Source of the DNA: Candidatus Bathyarchaeota archaeon
Lineage (GTDB): Archaea > Thermoproteota > Bathyarchaeia > Bathyarchaeales > DTEX01
Assembly: GCA_026414245.1 (NCBI GenBank)
Contig: JAOAJJ010000017.1
Location: forward strand, 1 to 12,297
Reading direction: 5' to 3'
Length of the DNA: 12,297 bases
The notes beneath the pieces are model-generated. The model searched no databases, was not told where the DNA came from, and saw only the letters and a program-made list of their open reading frames with translations. Made by a program: the position numbers and the translations under genes. Below, in pieces: positions 7,103 through 12,171 of the stretch. How positions within the stretch are numbered: position 1 is the stretch's first letter; every line of letters begins with the position of its first letter.

Positions 7103-8218
7103 TCACCTCACCACTTTTACAAGTTTTTCCGGCTTATCTGGGTTTAAACCTTTGAAGACAGCTACATAATATGTAAACAACTGGAGCGGAACAATAAATA
7201 TTATTGGAGAGAAAATTTTAGGCAAACCCTGTGGAACAAAGAAAACTTCGTCAAAAGACTTGAGGAGCTGCCCAGACCCCTCAGCTTTTTCCAAAACAGA
7301 GATAACTTTAGCGCCAAAACTCCTGAAGCTTCTCGATAACTCAATATAATCATTAATCTCGTCTAGGGGGGAGATTAATATCATAAGCGTCCTCTCATCA
7401 ACGAGCCTCATTGGACCATGAAGAAACTCCCGTGCCGCGAATCCTTCAGCAAAAATCATGCATGTCTCTTTAAGCTTTAGGGCGGTCTCCAGGGCAGTAG
7501 CATAGTTTGGACCACTGCCTAGAGCAAACACCAAATTCCTGTCTCTATATTTTGCAGCAACCTCGCGAATGTTTTCTCTGTATGATTTAAGCGTCTCCTC
7601 GACTAAGAGCGGCGCAGAGAGAAGTTTTTCTCTTAAAACGCTGACTTCAGGTTCATTTCCCCTCCATGTAGCCAGCTCGATGGCGAGCATGAAAACGGCT
7701 GCCAGCTGAGTTACATAGGTTTTTGTCGCTGGAACGGCGAATTCTTTGCCAGATCTCGGGACTATCACATAGTCTGCTAGACTCGTAAGCGTGCTTCCAG
7801 GGGTATTCGTTATAGCAAGCACATTCATTTTTCTCTTAGCCGCGTATCTAACCGCTTCAATAATGTCGGAGCTCTCACCCGACTGGGATATAGCCACTAC
7901 TAGAGACCTCCGTGGGATGTTTAATGGCACCCAGCGCTGAAATTCTGAGGCCGGTATGGTGCTAGTTGTCAAATTCGCGAGGCTTGAGAGGACATATTGA
8001 GCTACTAGCCCAGCATGGTAGCTTGTCCCACTCCCAGTTACATAAACTATGTCATAAGTCTTAGATGCAACTTCACCCGCAATGCTCTTTATGTTTTCCC
8101 GCTCTTCTTCAATGGTTCTCCTAATAGCCTCCGGCTCTTCCATAACCTCCTTTAACATGTAATGATCGAAGTATTCGGTGAAAACCAGCTTAAAAGCCTC
8201 CTGTGAAGGCGGATTCAC
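7103..8218 (-). CDS. GlmS-like double-SIS sugar-phosphate isomerase/deaminase lacking glutaminase domain
   Basis: 371 aa with two SIS (sugar isomerase) domains. The first has GSGTSYHAG (62-70) and SQSGESSDI (111-119), which bind the sugar phosphate. The second has GSGPNY (234-239) and AEGFAAREFLHGP (257-269), corresponding to the AEAYAAGELKHGP region of glucosamine-6-phosphate synthase. The C-terminal NPDKPEKLVKVVR keeps the lysine of the GlmS C-tail. The N-terminal glutaminase domain is absent, yet YMLKEVMEEPEAI (20-32) still resembles the GlmS linker. Such proteins in archaea interconvert fructose-6-phosphate and glucosamine-6-phosphate using or releasing ammonia, or act as deaminases (GlmD/AgaS type); I cannot choose between them. 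The GTG start at 8218 overlaps the tbp stop by 4 nt (GTGA). An ATG at residue 21 is a possible alternative start. Confidence 0.9.
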   Translation of the reverse strand: MNPPSQEAFKLVFTEYFDHYMLKEVMEEPEAIRRTIEEERENIKSIAGEVASKTYDIVYVTGSGTSYHAGLVAQYVLSSLANLTTSTIPASEFQRWVPLNIPRRSLVVAISQSGESSDIIEAVRYAAKRKMNVLAITNTPGSTLTSLADYVIVPRSGKEFAVPATKTYVTQLAAVFMLAIELATWRGNEPEVSVLREKLLSAPLLVEETLKSYRENIREVAAKYRDRNLVFALGSGPNYATALETALKLKETCMIFAEGFAAREFLHGPMRLVDERTLMILISPLDEINDYIELSRSFRSFGAKVISVLEKAEGSGQLLKSFDEVFFVPQGLPKIFSPIIFIVPLQLFTYYVAVFKGLNPDKPEKLVKVVR

Positions 8219-8784
8219 CTCTGCCCATAATATATTAGTCCTTCCTGCTCAAGCTTTTTCTGCAGGTTTTCTACAGCCTTATACACGTCTTCCTCCCTCT
8301 TAGCTCCCGTGCAAACAAGTTTCCCACTCGCAAAGAGAAGTATGACGACCTTAGGGTCATCCATTCGATAAATTAAGCCTGGAAATTGCTCCGGCTCATA
8401 CATGGTCTTACCTAGAACATAGGCTGACTTCTCTAAATCAATAACCCCATTTAAATTTGCTGAAGCCACAATATTCTGAATCTTTAATTCCGGCTTGCCA
8501 ACTATCACTATTCCGCTTCTCTTAAGCTCCTTAATAACCCTCATGACAGCCCTACGGGCTTCCTTCTCTGATTTTGCGCCCGTGCAAACCATCTTACCGG
8601 AGTTAAAAATCAACGTTGCTGTTTTCGGTCTCTTTAATCTAAAAACTAATCCAGGGAACTGCTCAGGGCGATATTCTACTCCAGGGTAACCTTTAACAAC
8701 CGCATTTAAATCTATTCTCTGGTTTAGCGTTGCTGACGCAACCACGTTCTCTATCCTAACTTTAACTTGCGTTTGCTGAGACAT
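8215..8784 (-). CDS. tbp: TATA-box binding protein
   Basis: 189 aa, the archaeal TBP that nucleates transcription by bending the TATA box and recruiting TFB and RNA polymerase. Two clear direct repeats form the saddle: residues about 8-94 (IENVVASATLN, EQFPGLVFR, SGKMVCTGAK) and 99-185 (IQNIVASANLN, EQFPGLIYR, SGKLVCTGAK). The paired phenylalanines that intercalate in DNA are in place around the EQFPGL segments. There is no acidic C-terminal tail. The ATG at 8784 follows a leader with GGGGG some 12 nt upstream and a strong TATA box at 8848-8855. It is the first gene of a run with the SIS and HAD-like genes (overlap 4 nt, then 1 nt gap), an unexpected association for a general transcription factor. 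Confidence 0.97.
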   Translation of the reverse strand: MSQQTQVKVRIENVVASATLNQRIDLNAVVKGYPGVEYRPEQFPGLVFRLKRPKTATLIFNSGKMVCTGAKSEKEARRAVMRVIKELKRSGIVIVGKPELKIQNIVASANLNGVIDLEKSAYVLGKTMYEPEQFPGLIYRMDDPKVVILLFASGKLVCTGAKREEDVYKAVENLQKKLEQEGLIYYGQR

Positions 8785-8845
8785 TAAAACGCGTCCCCCA
8801 GACGAGCGTTTAATTAAATAGCCTGAACTCTTTTATGTTATGGGA

Positions 8846-8858
8846 TGTATTTATAGCT
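8846..8858 (-). promoter_or_regulatory. TATA box of the tbp operon
   Basis: On the minus strand GCTATAAATACAT contains TATAAATA (8855-8848), preceded by an A-rich stretch suitable as a TFB recognition element. Transcription would start near 8827, leaving a leader of about 43 nt before the tbp ATG. TBP may thus act on its own promoter like any other. Confidence 0.6.
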
Positions 8859-8860
8859 TT

Positions 8861-9520
8861 TTAGGATGTTTTCTGATCATTATTTGGTTCGCCGCCTCTA
8901 CTGCCTAACTTCCCCTTTATCAGATCCCAATTCTCGGATACTAATAAAGCTATTATCAGAATGGTTATAATCGCTATTCCCCTCTCATTGCCCAAATAAA
9001 TCCTAATGTAGCCTAAATAGGGTATTATAAGTATGACTTTCCCATATATGCTGTCCTCCCACACTATCCAAAAATCTTCATGAGCAACATTATCCCCTTT
9101 AGTTTTAAAAAACCACATCCCCCTGCTCTCATCATACTTCTTATATATGGCCCGATGGACTATGGGGATGGAGCCGCCCCTCGGATCTTTAAAAACAATT
9201 ATGTCGCCGTCTTTTGGATCTGCACGGATGTCTTCACCCCTCAACCCGCCCTGAATAACTAGAAGATCCCCCCTGCTAATCGTTGGCCACATGCTCCAGG
9301 ATTCTGGTGTTGAAAGCGGGTACTCTGTTTTTAATATTATGGTGAGAATCCTATGGAAAATGAACACGCTCATAACTAACATTATGAGCATAAGTAGGGT
9401 TCTAAGTAACCTGTTACTCCAGACAAATCTTGCTCTTCGTAGTAGATTGCTCAATCCCATTACCTCTAACCTCGGTATTGTTTTTCTCATTAAAATATCT
9501 TTTGAAATAAACGTATTCAT
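8861..9520 (-). CDS. Signal peptidase I (archaeal, S26B family)
   Basis: 219 aa from the ATG at 9520. This membrane protease removes signal peptides from secreted proteins outside the membrane. An N-terminal transmembrane helix lies at about 40-63. The catalytic serine is in ESWSMWPTI (S76), and the general base is His (H122, in VHRAI) instead of the bacterial Lys, as in archaeal and ER (Sec11) enzymes. KGDNVAHED (141-149) is the conserved box E region with the acidic residue. A second hydrophobic helix is near 180-195, and the tail is hydrophilic. The ATG at residue 21 (9460) has a much better ribosome site, GAGGT, than the first ATG, so the true protein may be 199 aa. It lies 6 nt behind trmI and is probably co-transcribed with it. 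Confidence 0.9.
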   Translation of the reverse strand: MNTFISKDILMRKTIPRLEVMGLSNLLRRARFVWSNRLLRTLLMLIMLVMSVFIFHRILTIILKTEYPLSTPESWSMWPTISRGDLLVIQGGLRGEDIRADPKDGDIIVFKDPRGGSIPIVHRAIYKKYDESRGMWFFKTKGDNVAHEDFWIVWEDSIYGKVILIIPYLGYIRIYLGNERGIAIITILIIALLVSENWDLIKGKLGSRGGEPNNDQKTS

Positions 9521-9526
9521 AGAATG

Positions 9527-10318
9527 TTATAGAGTTCGAGATGATGCTTTCCTCGCAAAAACTATGTAACCTGTGTGCCCCGTCATCAGCGTTTCCGGCC
9601 GCGTCTTCCCTTTTTCAACCCTTATCTTTCTTATAAGGCATTCTATGGTCTCCACATTAGCAAAATTATTTATTTTTAGCTCCTCAACGGTTTTCATTAC
9701 CTGATCTATCGTTGGGCTGAATGATATAAATGTGCCGCTGCCCTTCAACGCCCTGTGGGCATGTGGAACAATAAGCCAGGGTGTCGCCATATCTAAAACA
9801 ACAGAGTCGACGTTGCTCTCATCTATACCTAACGTTATATCCTTATTCTTCAGTTCAACATATTCGAGTACACCAGCCCTCTCTAAATTTCTCCGGGCGA
9901 TTTCCAGAAATTCTCTTCTAACCTCATAGCTATATACTCGTCCACTAGGCTTTACATAGGTTGCTAACGCTGTCGTTAGGGCTCCGGTTCCAGTTCCAGC
10001 CTCAACAACATGGCTTCCAGGCTGTATATTGCCGAACAAAATTATGAGCGCTATATCCTTTGGATAAATTATCTGCGTACCCCTAGAACTTTTAAGTATA
10101 TAGTCTCTTATGCTTGGCTTAAAAGCTATAAATTCGGCTCCCAAATTACTCTTCACATGTGCACCAAACTCTTTGCCAATAAGATCGTCAACCCTCACAA
10201 AACCCTTATGGGTGTGAAGAACCTTCCCGCTCTCCGCTCTCACCATATATGTCCTCTTATCATCCAAATACAGTAGAACATAGTCACCCTCTCTAATCTC
10301 ATCATTCAAGGAGACCAC
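9527..10318 (-). CDS. trmI: tRNA (adenine-N1)-methyltransferase TrmI
   Basis: 263 aa. It methylates N1 of adenine 58 (and 57 in archaea) in the T-loop of tRNA using S-adenosylmethionine; it works as a tetramer and supports heat stability of tRNA. An N-terminal beta domain (about 1-65) is followed by RGTQIIYPKD (79-88), the SAM-binding VVEAGTGTGALT (104-115), the acidic end of the next strand in YSYEVR (129-134), the catalytic-loop LDMATPW (175-181), and the C-terminal RPETLMTGHTGYIVF (240-254). All match the TrmI/GCD14 family. The start is GTG at 10318; the lack of a Shine-Dalgarno and the TATA-like element about 30 bp upstream suggest a nearly leaderless mRNA. The signal peptidase gene follows 6 nt later. 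Confidence 0.95.
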   Translation of the reverse strand: MVSLNDEIREGDYVLLYLDDKRTYMVRAESGKVLHTHKGFVRVDDLIGKEFGAHVKSNLGAEFIAFKPSIRDYILKSSRGTQIIYPKDIALIILFGNIQPGSHVVEAGTGTGALTTALATYVKPSGRVYSYEVRREFLEIARRNLERAGVLEYVELKNKDITLGIDESNVDSVVLDMATPWLIVPHAHRALKGSGTFISFSPTIDQVMKTVEELKINNFANVETIECLIRKIRVEKGKTRPETLMTGHTGYIVFARKASSRTL

Positions 10319-10342
10319 ACTCTAATGGAATAATTAAGACAC

Positions 10343-10353
10343 AAAAATATTTT
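10343..10353 (-). promoter_or_regulatory. Possible TATA box of trmI
   Basis: AAAATATTTTT on the minus strand is centred about 30 bp before the GTG at 10318, which would make the mRNA leaderless or nearly so. Based on position and A/T content only. Confidence 0.35.
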
Positions 10354-10401
10354 GTTAATAAAGAGGGCTATGCTACAGGACGACGATTAAACCGATCGAA
10401 G

Positions 10402-10414
10402 AAAAATATTTATC
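10402..10414 (+). promoter_or_regulatory. Possible TATA box of tRNA-Thr
   Basis: AAAAATATTTATC lies about 45 bp before the mature 5' end of the tRNA, which suits a short 5' leader later removed by RNase P. It is separated from the trmI TATA candidate by about 50 bp on the opposite strand. Confidence 0.45.
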
Positions 10415-10416
10415 AG

Positions 10417-10758
10417 TTAATGGAAGATAGCTAACCTAAATAATCGAATAACAAGCCCCGGTGGCTTAGCGGTTAGAGCAGCGGCCTCGTAAGCCGCGGG
10501 TCGCGGGTTCAAATCCCGCCCGGGGCTCCAAGAATTCTTTTGCTTTTTGAAAATAGGGTTTGGAATTGGCTTTGTTGTTTGGGCTCTGTTTTGCTTGTTT
10601 GGGACTGTCCTGGGACGGTCCCGGGACCGTCCTATTTGGTTTATTAGGAGGGTTTCGAGGTATTGGTTTATGCCCATGCCTGCTTCCCGCGCCCTAGCCT
10701 TTAGCAGTGCATAGAGCTCCCGCTTAAGGGTTAAACCAACCATGCCGGGTTTAGGCAT
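10417..10758 (-). CDS. Ribbon-helix-helix-like small protein; C-terminus reads antisense through tRNA-Thr
   Basis: 113 codons. Residues about 6-40 (MVGLTLKRELYALLKARAR, then GINQYLETLL) fit a ribbon-helix-helix DNA-binding fold: a short strand then two helices. Residues 41-75 are basic, with Pro, Gln and Asn. From residue 77 the frame enters the antisense of the tRNA (the CCA encodes Trp77) and gives the SPGRDLNPRP string well known as a translated antisense tRNA, so the last 37 residues may have no function, or the gene may have been extended by integration at the tRNA. The ATG at 10758 has GAGGTG about 11 nt upstream and a good TATA box at 10815-10808. Three tandem palindromic sites lie inside its coding region. 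Probably an autoregulated transcription factor of a mobile element (inference). Confidence 0.55.
   Translation of the reverse strand: MPKPGMVGLTLKRELYALLKARAREAGMGINQYLETLLINQIGRSRDRPRTVPNKQNRAQTTKPIPNPIFKKQKNSWSPGRDLNPRPAAYEAAALTAKPPGLVIRLFRLAIFH
10455..10530 (+). tRNA. tRNA-Thr(CGT), CCA encoded
   Basis: A full cloverleaf can be drawn. The acceptor stem is GCCCCGG (10455-10461) with CCGGGGC (10520-10526), then discriminator T and CCA. The D arm pairs GCT with AGC around a GG-containing loop. The anticodon stem GCGGC/GCCGC encloses loop CTCGTAA, with anticodon CGT reading ACG (Thr). The T arm is GCGGG-TTCAAAT-CCCGC. There is no intron. Accessory small genes begin directly downstream, and an ORF on the other strand runs through the whole tRNA. 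Confidence 0.97.
10535..10548 (+). terminator. T-rich stretch after tRNA-Thr
   Basis: TTCTTTTGCTTTTT follows the CCA end by 4 nt. Archaeal RNA polymerase terminates at such oligo-T tracts, so it is a plausible tRNA terminator. Confidence 0.4.
10601..10633. repeat. Three tandem 11-bp palindromic units (GGGACNGTCCY)
   Basis: GGGACTGTCCT, GGGACGGTCCC and GGGACCGTCCT follow each other without gap; each holds the odd palindrome GGAC-N-GTCC, centred at 10606, 10617 and 10628, about one helical turn apart. Units two and three together make a perfect 20-bp palindrome (10613-10632). They lie inside the RHH gene and encode its RSRDRPRTVP segment. Likely a cooperative protein-binding array or a strong hairpin; which of the two is not known. 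Confidence 0.7.
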
Positions 10759-10778
10759 AAAGTCTTTCCCACCTCTTT

Positions 10779-10817
10779 TAACATTTTTAATGTTAGATTG
10801 CTTGTCCTATAAAAAGG
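10779..10817 (-). promoter_or_regulatory. TATA box plus 7-bp inverted repeat at predicted transcript start of the RHH gene
   Basis: The minus-strand TATA element TTTTTATA (10815-10808) predicts a start near 10786. TAACATT-TTT-AATGTTA (10779-10795), a perfect inverted repeat with 3-nt spacer, is centred at 10787. A repressor bound there would block RNA polymerase. The plus-strand reading CTATAAAAAG is also TATA-like, but no plus-strand gene follows at a suitable distance. Confidence 0.5.
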
Positions 10818-10823
10818 CTGTAT

Positions 10824-10836
10824 CTGAACAGTTCAG
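10824..10836. promoter_or_regulatory. Palindrome CTGAACAGTTCAG upstream of the RHH promoter
   Basis: Perfect 13-bp odd palindrome beginning about 7 bp upstream of the minus-strand TATA box. Its core GAAC-A-GTTC matches the GRAC-N-GTYC pattern of the three tandem units at 10601-10633, so the same protein may bind all four sites. Confidence 0.5.
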
Positions 10837-10860
10837 GCTTCCGAATTTATCTGTGAAGGT

Positions 10861-10947
10861 TTATTTTAGTTTGAGTCTTTTAGGGGAGCGTATATAGCCT
10901 ATAGGGGGATGAAAGCCTTTTTCAGATAAATCTTCTATTTTCTTCAT
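10861..10947 (-). CDS. Possible 28-aa small protein coupled to the triple-RHH gene
   Basis: The ATG at 10947-10945 overlaps the TGA of the preceding triple-RHH gene as ATGA, the classic arrangement for translational coupling. The ORF runs 28 codons to TAA at 10861-10863. The product begins MKKIEDLSEKGFHPP and ends with a basic tail (SPKRLKLK). It has no known family. Coupling and the otherwise empty intergenic space support it; the short length argues for caution. Confidence 0.35.
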   Translation of the reverse strand: MKKIEDLSEKGFHPPIGYIRSPKRLKLK

Positions 10948-11396
10948 TCTTCTTTTTCTTTTATGTATTCTTCGTATTGTTCTATTGCTTTGTCTATTTG
11001 TTCTTCTATGAATTCCGCTGCGTTTCTGTATGGTATGCGCATTTTTTTAACGGCTTTGTTTAGTTTCTCGTATTTTTCTCTGGGTATTTCTATACATTCT
11101 ATTTCTTCTCTGAGCATTTTTAGTCTCCATCTTACTGCGTCCCTTATGAATTCCTCTCTCGTCATATAGCCTAATCGCCGGTTTTCCTCTATAAACTTCT
11201 CAACATCATTTAGGAGTTCAGGCGGTAATAGGACTGATTGGTTTAGGAGAGCTTCTATGGCGTCCTGGTATGTTTGGAGCCTGCTCGTTTGGGCTGTTAA
11301 TTCGCCTAATAAGGCTGTGAGCTTCTGGTGGACATCATCCGATATCCGTAGGGTCTTCACTCCGGCTTTTCCTCCCATCAACACTATTCTATCCAA
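10944..11396 (-). CDS. Protein with three tandem ribbon-helix-helix-like modules
   Basis: 150 aa from the TTG at 11396 (an ATG at 11378 would give 144 aa). Three segments share the pattern short strand, helix, turn, helix: residues 13-52 (VKTLRISDDVHQKL to DAIEALL), 54-95 (SVLLPPELLNDVEKF, then TREEFIRDAVRWRL) and 100-143 (ECIEIPREKYEKLNKA, then NAAEFIEEQIDKAIEQ). The second is the most typical RHH of the CopG/Arc type. RHH domains normally bind DNA as dimers through paired strands; three in one chain is unusual and implies an intrachain pair plus one left to dimerise. The tail is acidic. A perfect 18-bp palindrome containing the TATA element lies just upstream (11421-11438), between it and a divergent RHH gene, which suggests autoregulation. 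No family name can be given. Confidence 0.75.
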   Translation of the reverse strand: MDRIVLMGGKAGVKTLRISDDVHQKLTALLGELTAQTSRLQTYQDAIEALLNQSVLLPPELLNDVEKFIEENRRLGYMTREEFIRDAVRWRLKMLREEIECIEIPREKYEKLNKAVKKMRIPYRNAAEFIEEQIDKAIEQYEEYIKEKEE

Positions 11397-11420
11397 TAAA
11401 TCTTTTAAATCTTTTCAGTA

Positions 11421-11438
11421 TACAAAATATATTTTGTA
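11421..11438. promoter_or_regulatory. 18-bp perfect palindrome with bidirectional TATA element
   Basis: TACAAAATATATTTTGTA is its own reverse complement. It is centred about 33 bp from the TTG of the minus-strand triple-RHH gene and about 40 bp from the TTG of the plus-strand RHH gene. The A/T core can serve as a TATA box in both directions, with starts near 11404 (-) and 11455 (+), and the whole palindrome is a natural operator for a dimeric RHH protein. Confidence 0.6.
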
Positions 11439-11468
11439 AACATCCCCTACGAGAGGCTAAAGCGGGGA

Positions 11469-11660
11469 TTGGGGACGAGAAGGCACATAAGCCTAACAAT
11501 AGACTCGGAGATTCTGGCTGAGATCGAGAGGCTACGGGGCTTAGCCAAACGCAGCACATTCATAGAGCACATAATAAAAATGGGATTAGAAGCCTACAGC
11601 AAAAGCCATATAGCCGATGAGCCGAACAAGCCCAACAAACAGCGCAGAAGAAGCCTTTAA
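11469..11660 (+). CDS. Small ribbon-helix-helix DNA-binding protein
   Basis: 63 aa. Residues 4-12 (RRHISLTID) form the DNA-reading strand, followed by helix EILAEIERLRGLA and a second helix from STFIEHIIKMGLEAY, a typical RHH fold; the C-terminal 18 residues are a basic, Pro/Asn/Gln-rich tail (EPNKPNKQRRR). The start is TTG at 11469, with CGGGGA overlapping it and GAGAGG a little upstream; no ATG or GTG is available in frame. The gene diverges from the triple-RHH gene across the palindromic promoter. Likely a transcriptional repressor or an antitoxin without an adjacent toxin. Confidence 0.7.
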   Translation: MGTRRHISLTIDSEILAEIERLRGLAKRSTFIEHIIKMGLEAYSKSHIADEPNKPNKQRRRSL

Positions 11661-11741
11661 AGGAGAACCGCCATCAATTCTTTGATTTGGGCTTTATATG
11701 CCGCATATACCTGTGATTAACCATAATATTAGCCGTTTTTA

Positions 11742-11999
11742 TTAATAAATCCTTTTTCTGGTGTCTATTTTGGCGACAACTATTATTTTTTCTTGTTCGT
11801 AGACTTTGAACAGTGCTCTGTATTTTCCTATTCGTAGCCTGAAGGTGTTTGCCTCACCGGCAATCTTAACTATGTCAAGTTTAACGGTTGGGAAGTTTTC
11901 CAGTTGTTTAAGTTTGTCAATTACCCGTTTCTTGTCTTCGAGGCTGATTTTCTTTAAAAATTCATCTGCCTTTTTATGGAGAAGTACTCTAAATTTCAT
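11742..11999 (-). CDS. RelE/ParE-family toxin
   Basis: 85 aa, the usual size for RelE-type toxins, which cleave mRNA on the ribosome (RelE branch) or act on gyrase (ParE branch). The pattern is characteristic: KFRVLLHKKADEFLKKI at the N-terminus, then DKKRVIDKLKQLENFP, then the basic strands FRLRIGKYRALFKVY (residues 53-67) and the C-terminal KIDTRKRIY (77-85) with the Arg and Tyr expected near the active site. The many basic residues favour RNA cleavage. The ATG at 11999 overlaps the end of the upstream antitoxin by 11 nt, so the pair is translationally coupled with the antitoxin first. Confidence 0.88.
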   Translation of the reverse strand: MKFRVLLHKKADEFLKKISLEDKKRVIDKLKQLENFPTVKLDIVKIAGEANTFRLRIGKYRALFKVYEQEKIIVVAKIDTRKRIY

Positions 12000-12171
12000 C
12001 GAGCGTCTTCAACTCGTTAAAACGCTTGTTTTTAACTATCTCGTCAACCTCTTTCAGCAACACGCATTCTTCAGCAGTTAGAAAAATATCCTCAAGGAAA
12101 TACCTCAACTCGTCAAGCTTCCTACCTATTTCCTCAACCTTCTCCAGAACCGTTTCACCCAAGAAAACCAC
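11989..12171 (-). CDS. Antitoxin of the RelE-type pair
   Basis: 60 aa from the GTG at 12171. The product is highly acidic and helical, with a likely long helix (VLEKVEEIGRKLDELRYFLEDI) and a C-terminal part that would wrap the basic toxin. There is no recognisable DNA-binding domain. Assignment rests on its position directly upstream of, and overlapping, the RelE-type toxin. GGTGG directly at the annotated start could instead serve the in-frame TTG at 12162, giving a 57-aa protein. Confidence 0.7.
   Translation of the reverse strand: MVFLGETVLEKVEEIGRKLDELRYFLEDIFLTAEECVLLKEVDEIVKNKRFNELKTLDEI

Noticed and set aside
10455..10530. SPGRDLNPRP protein motif in the RHH ORF as evidence of homology
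   Set aside because: It is the generic translation of an antisense tRNA T-arm and acceptor, found in many mis-called ORFs, so it says nothing about protein family.
11610..11660. Shared ancestry of the RHH proteins from their PNKQ-containing basic tails
   Set aside because: Both the 113-aa and 63-aa proteins carry a short PNKQ-type stretch, but the similarity is a few residues in low-complexity basic tails.
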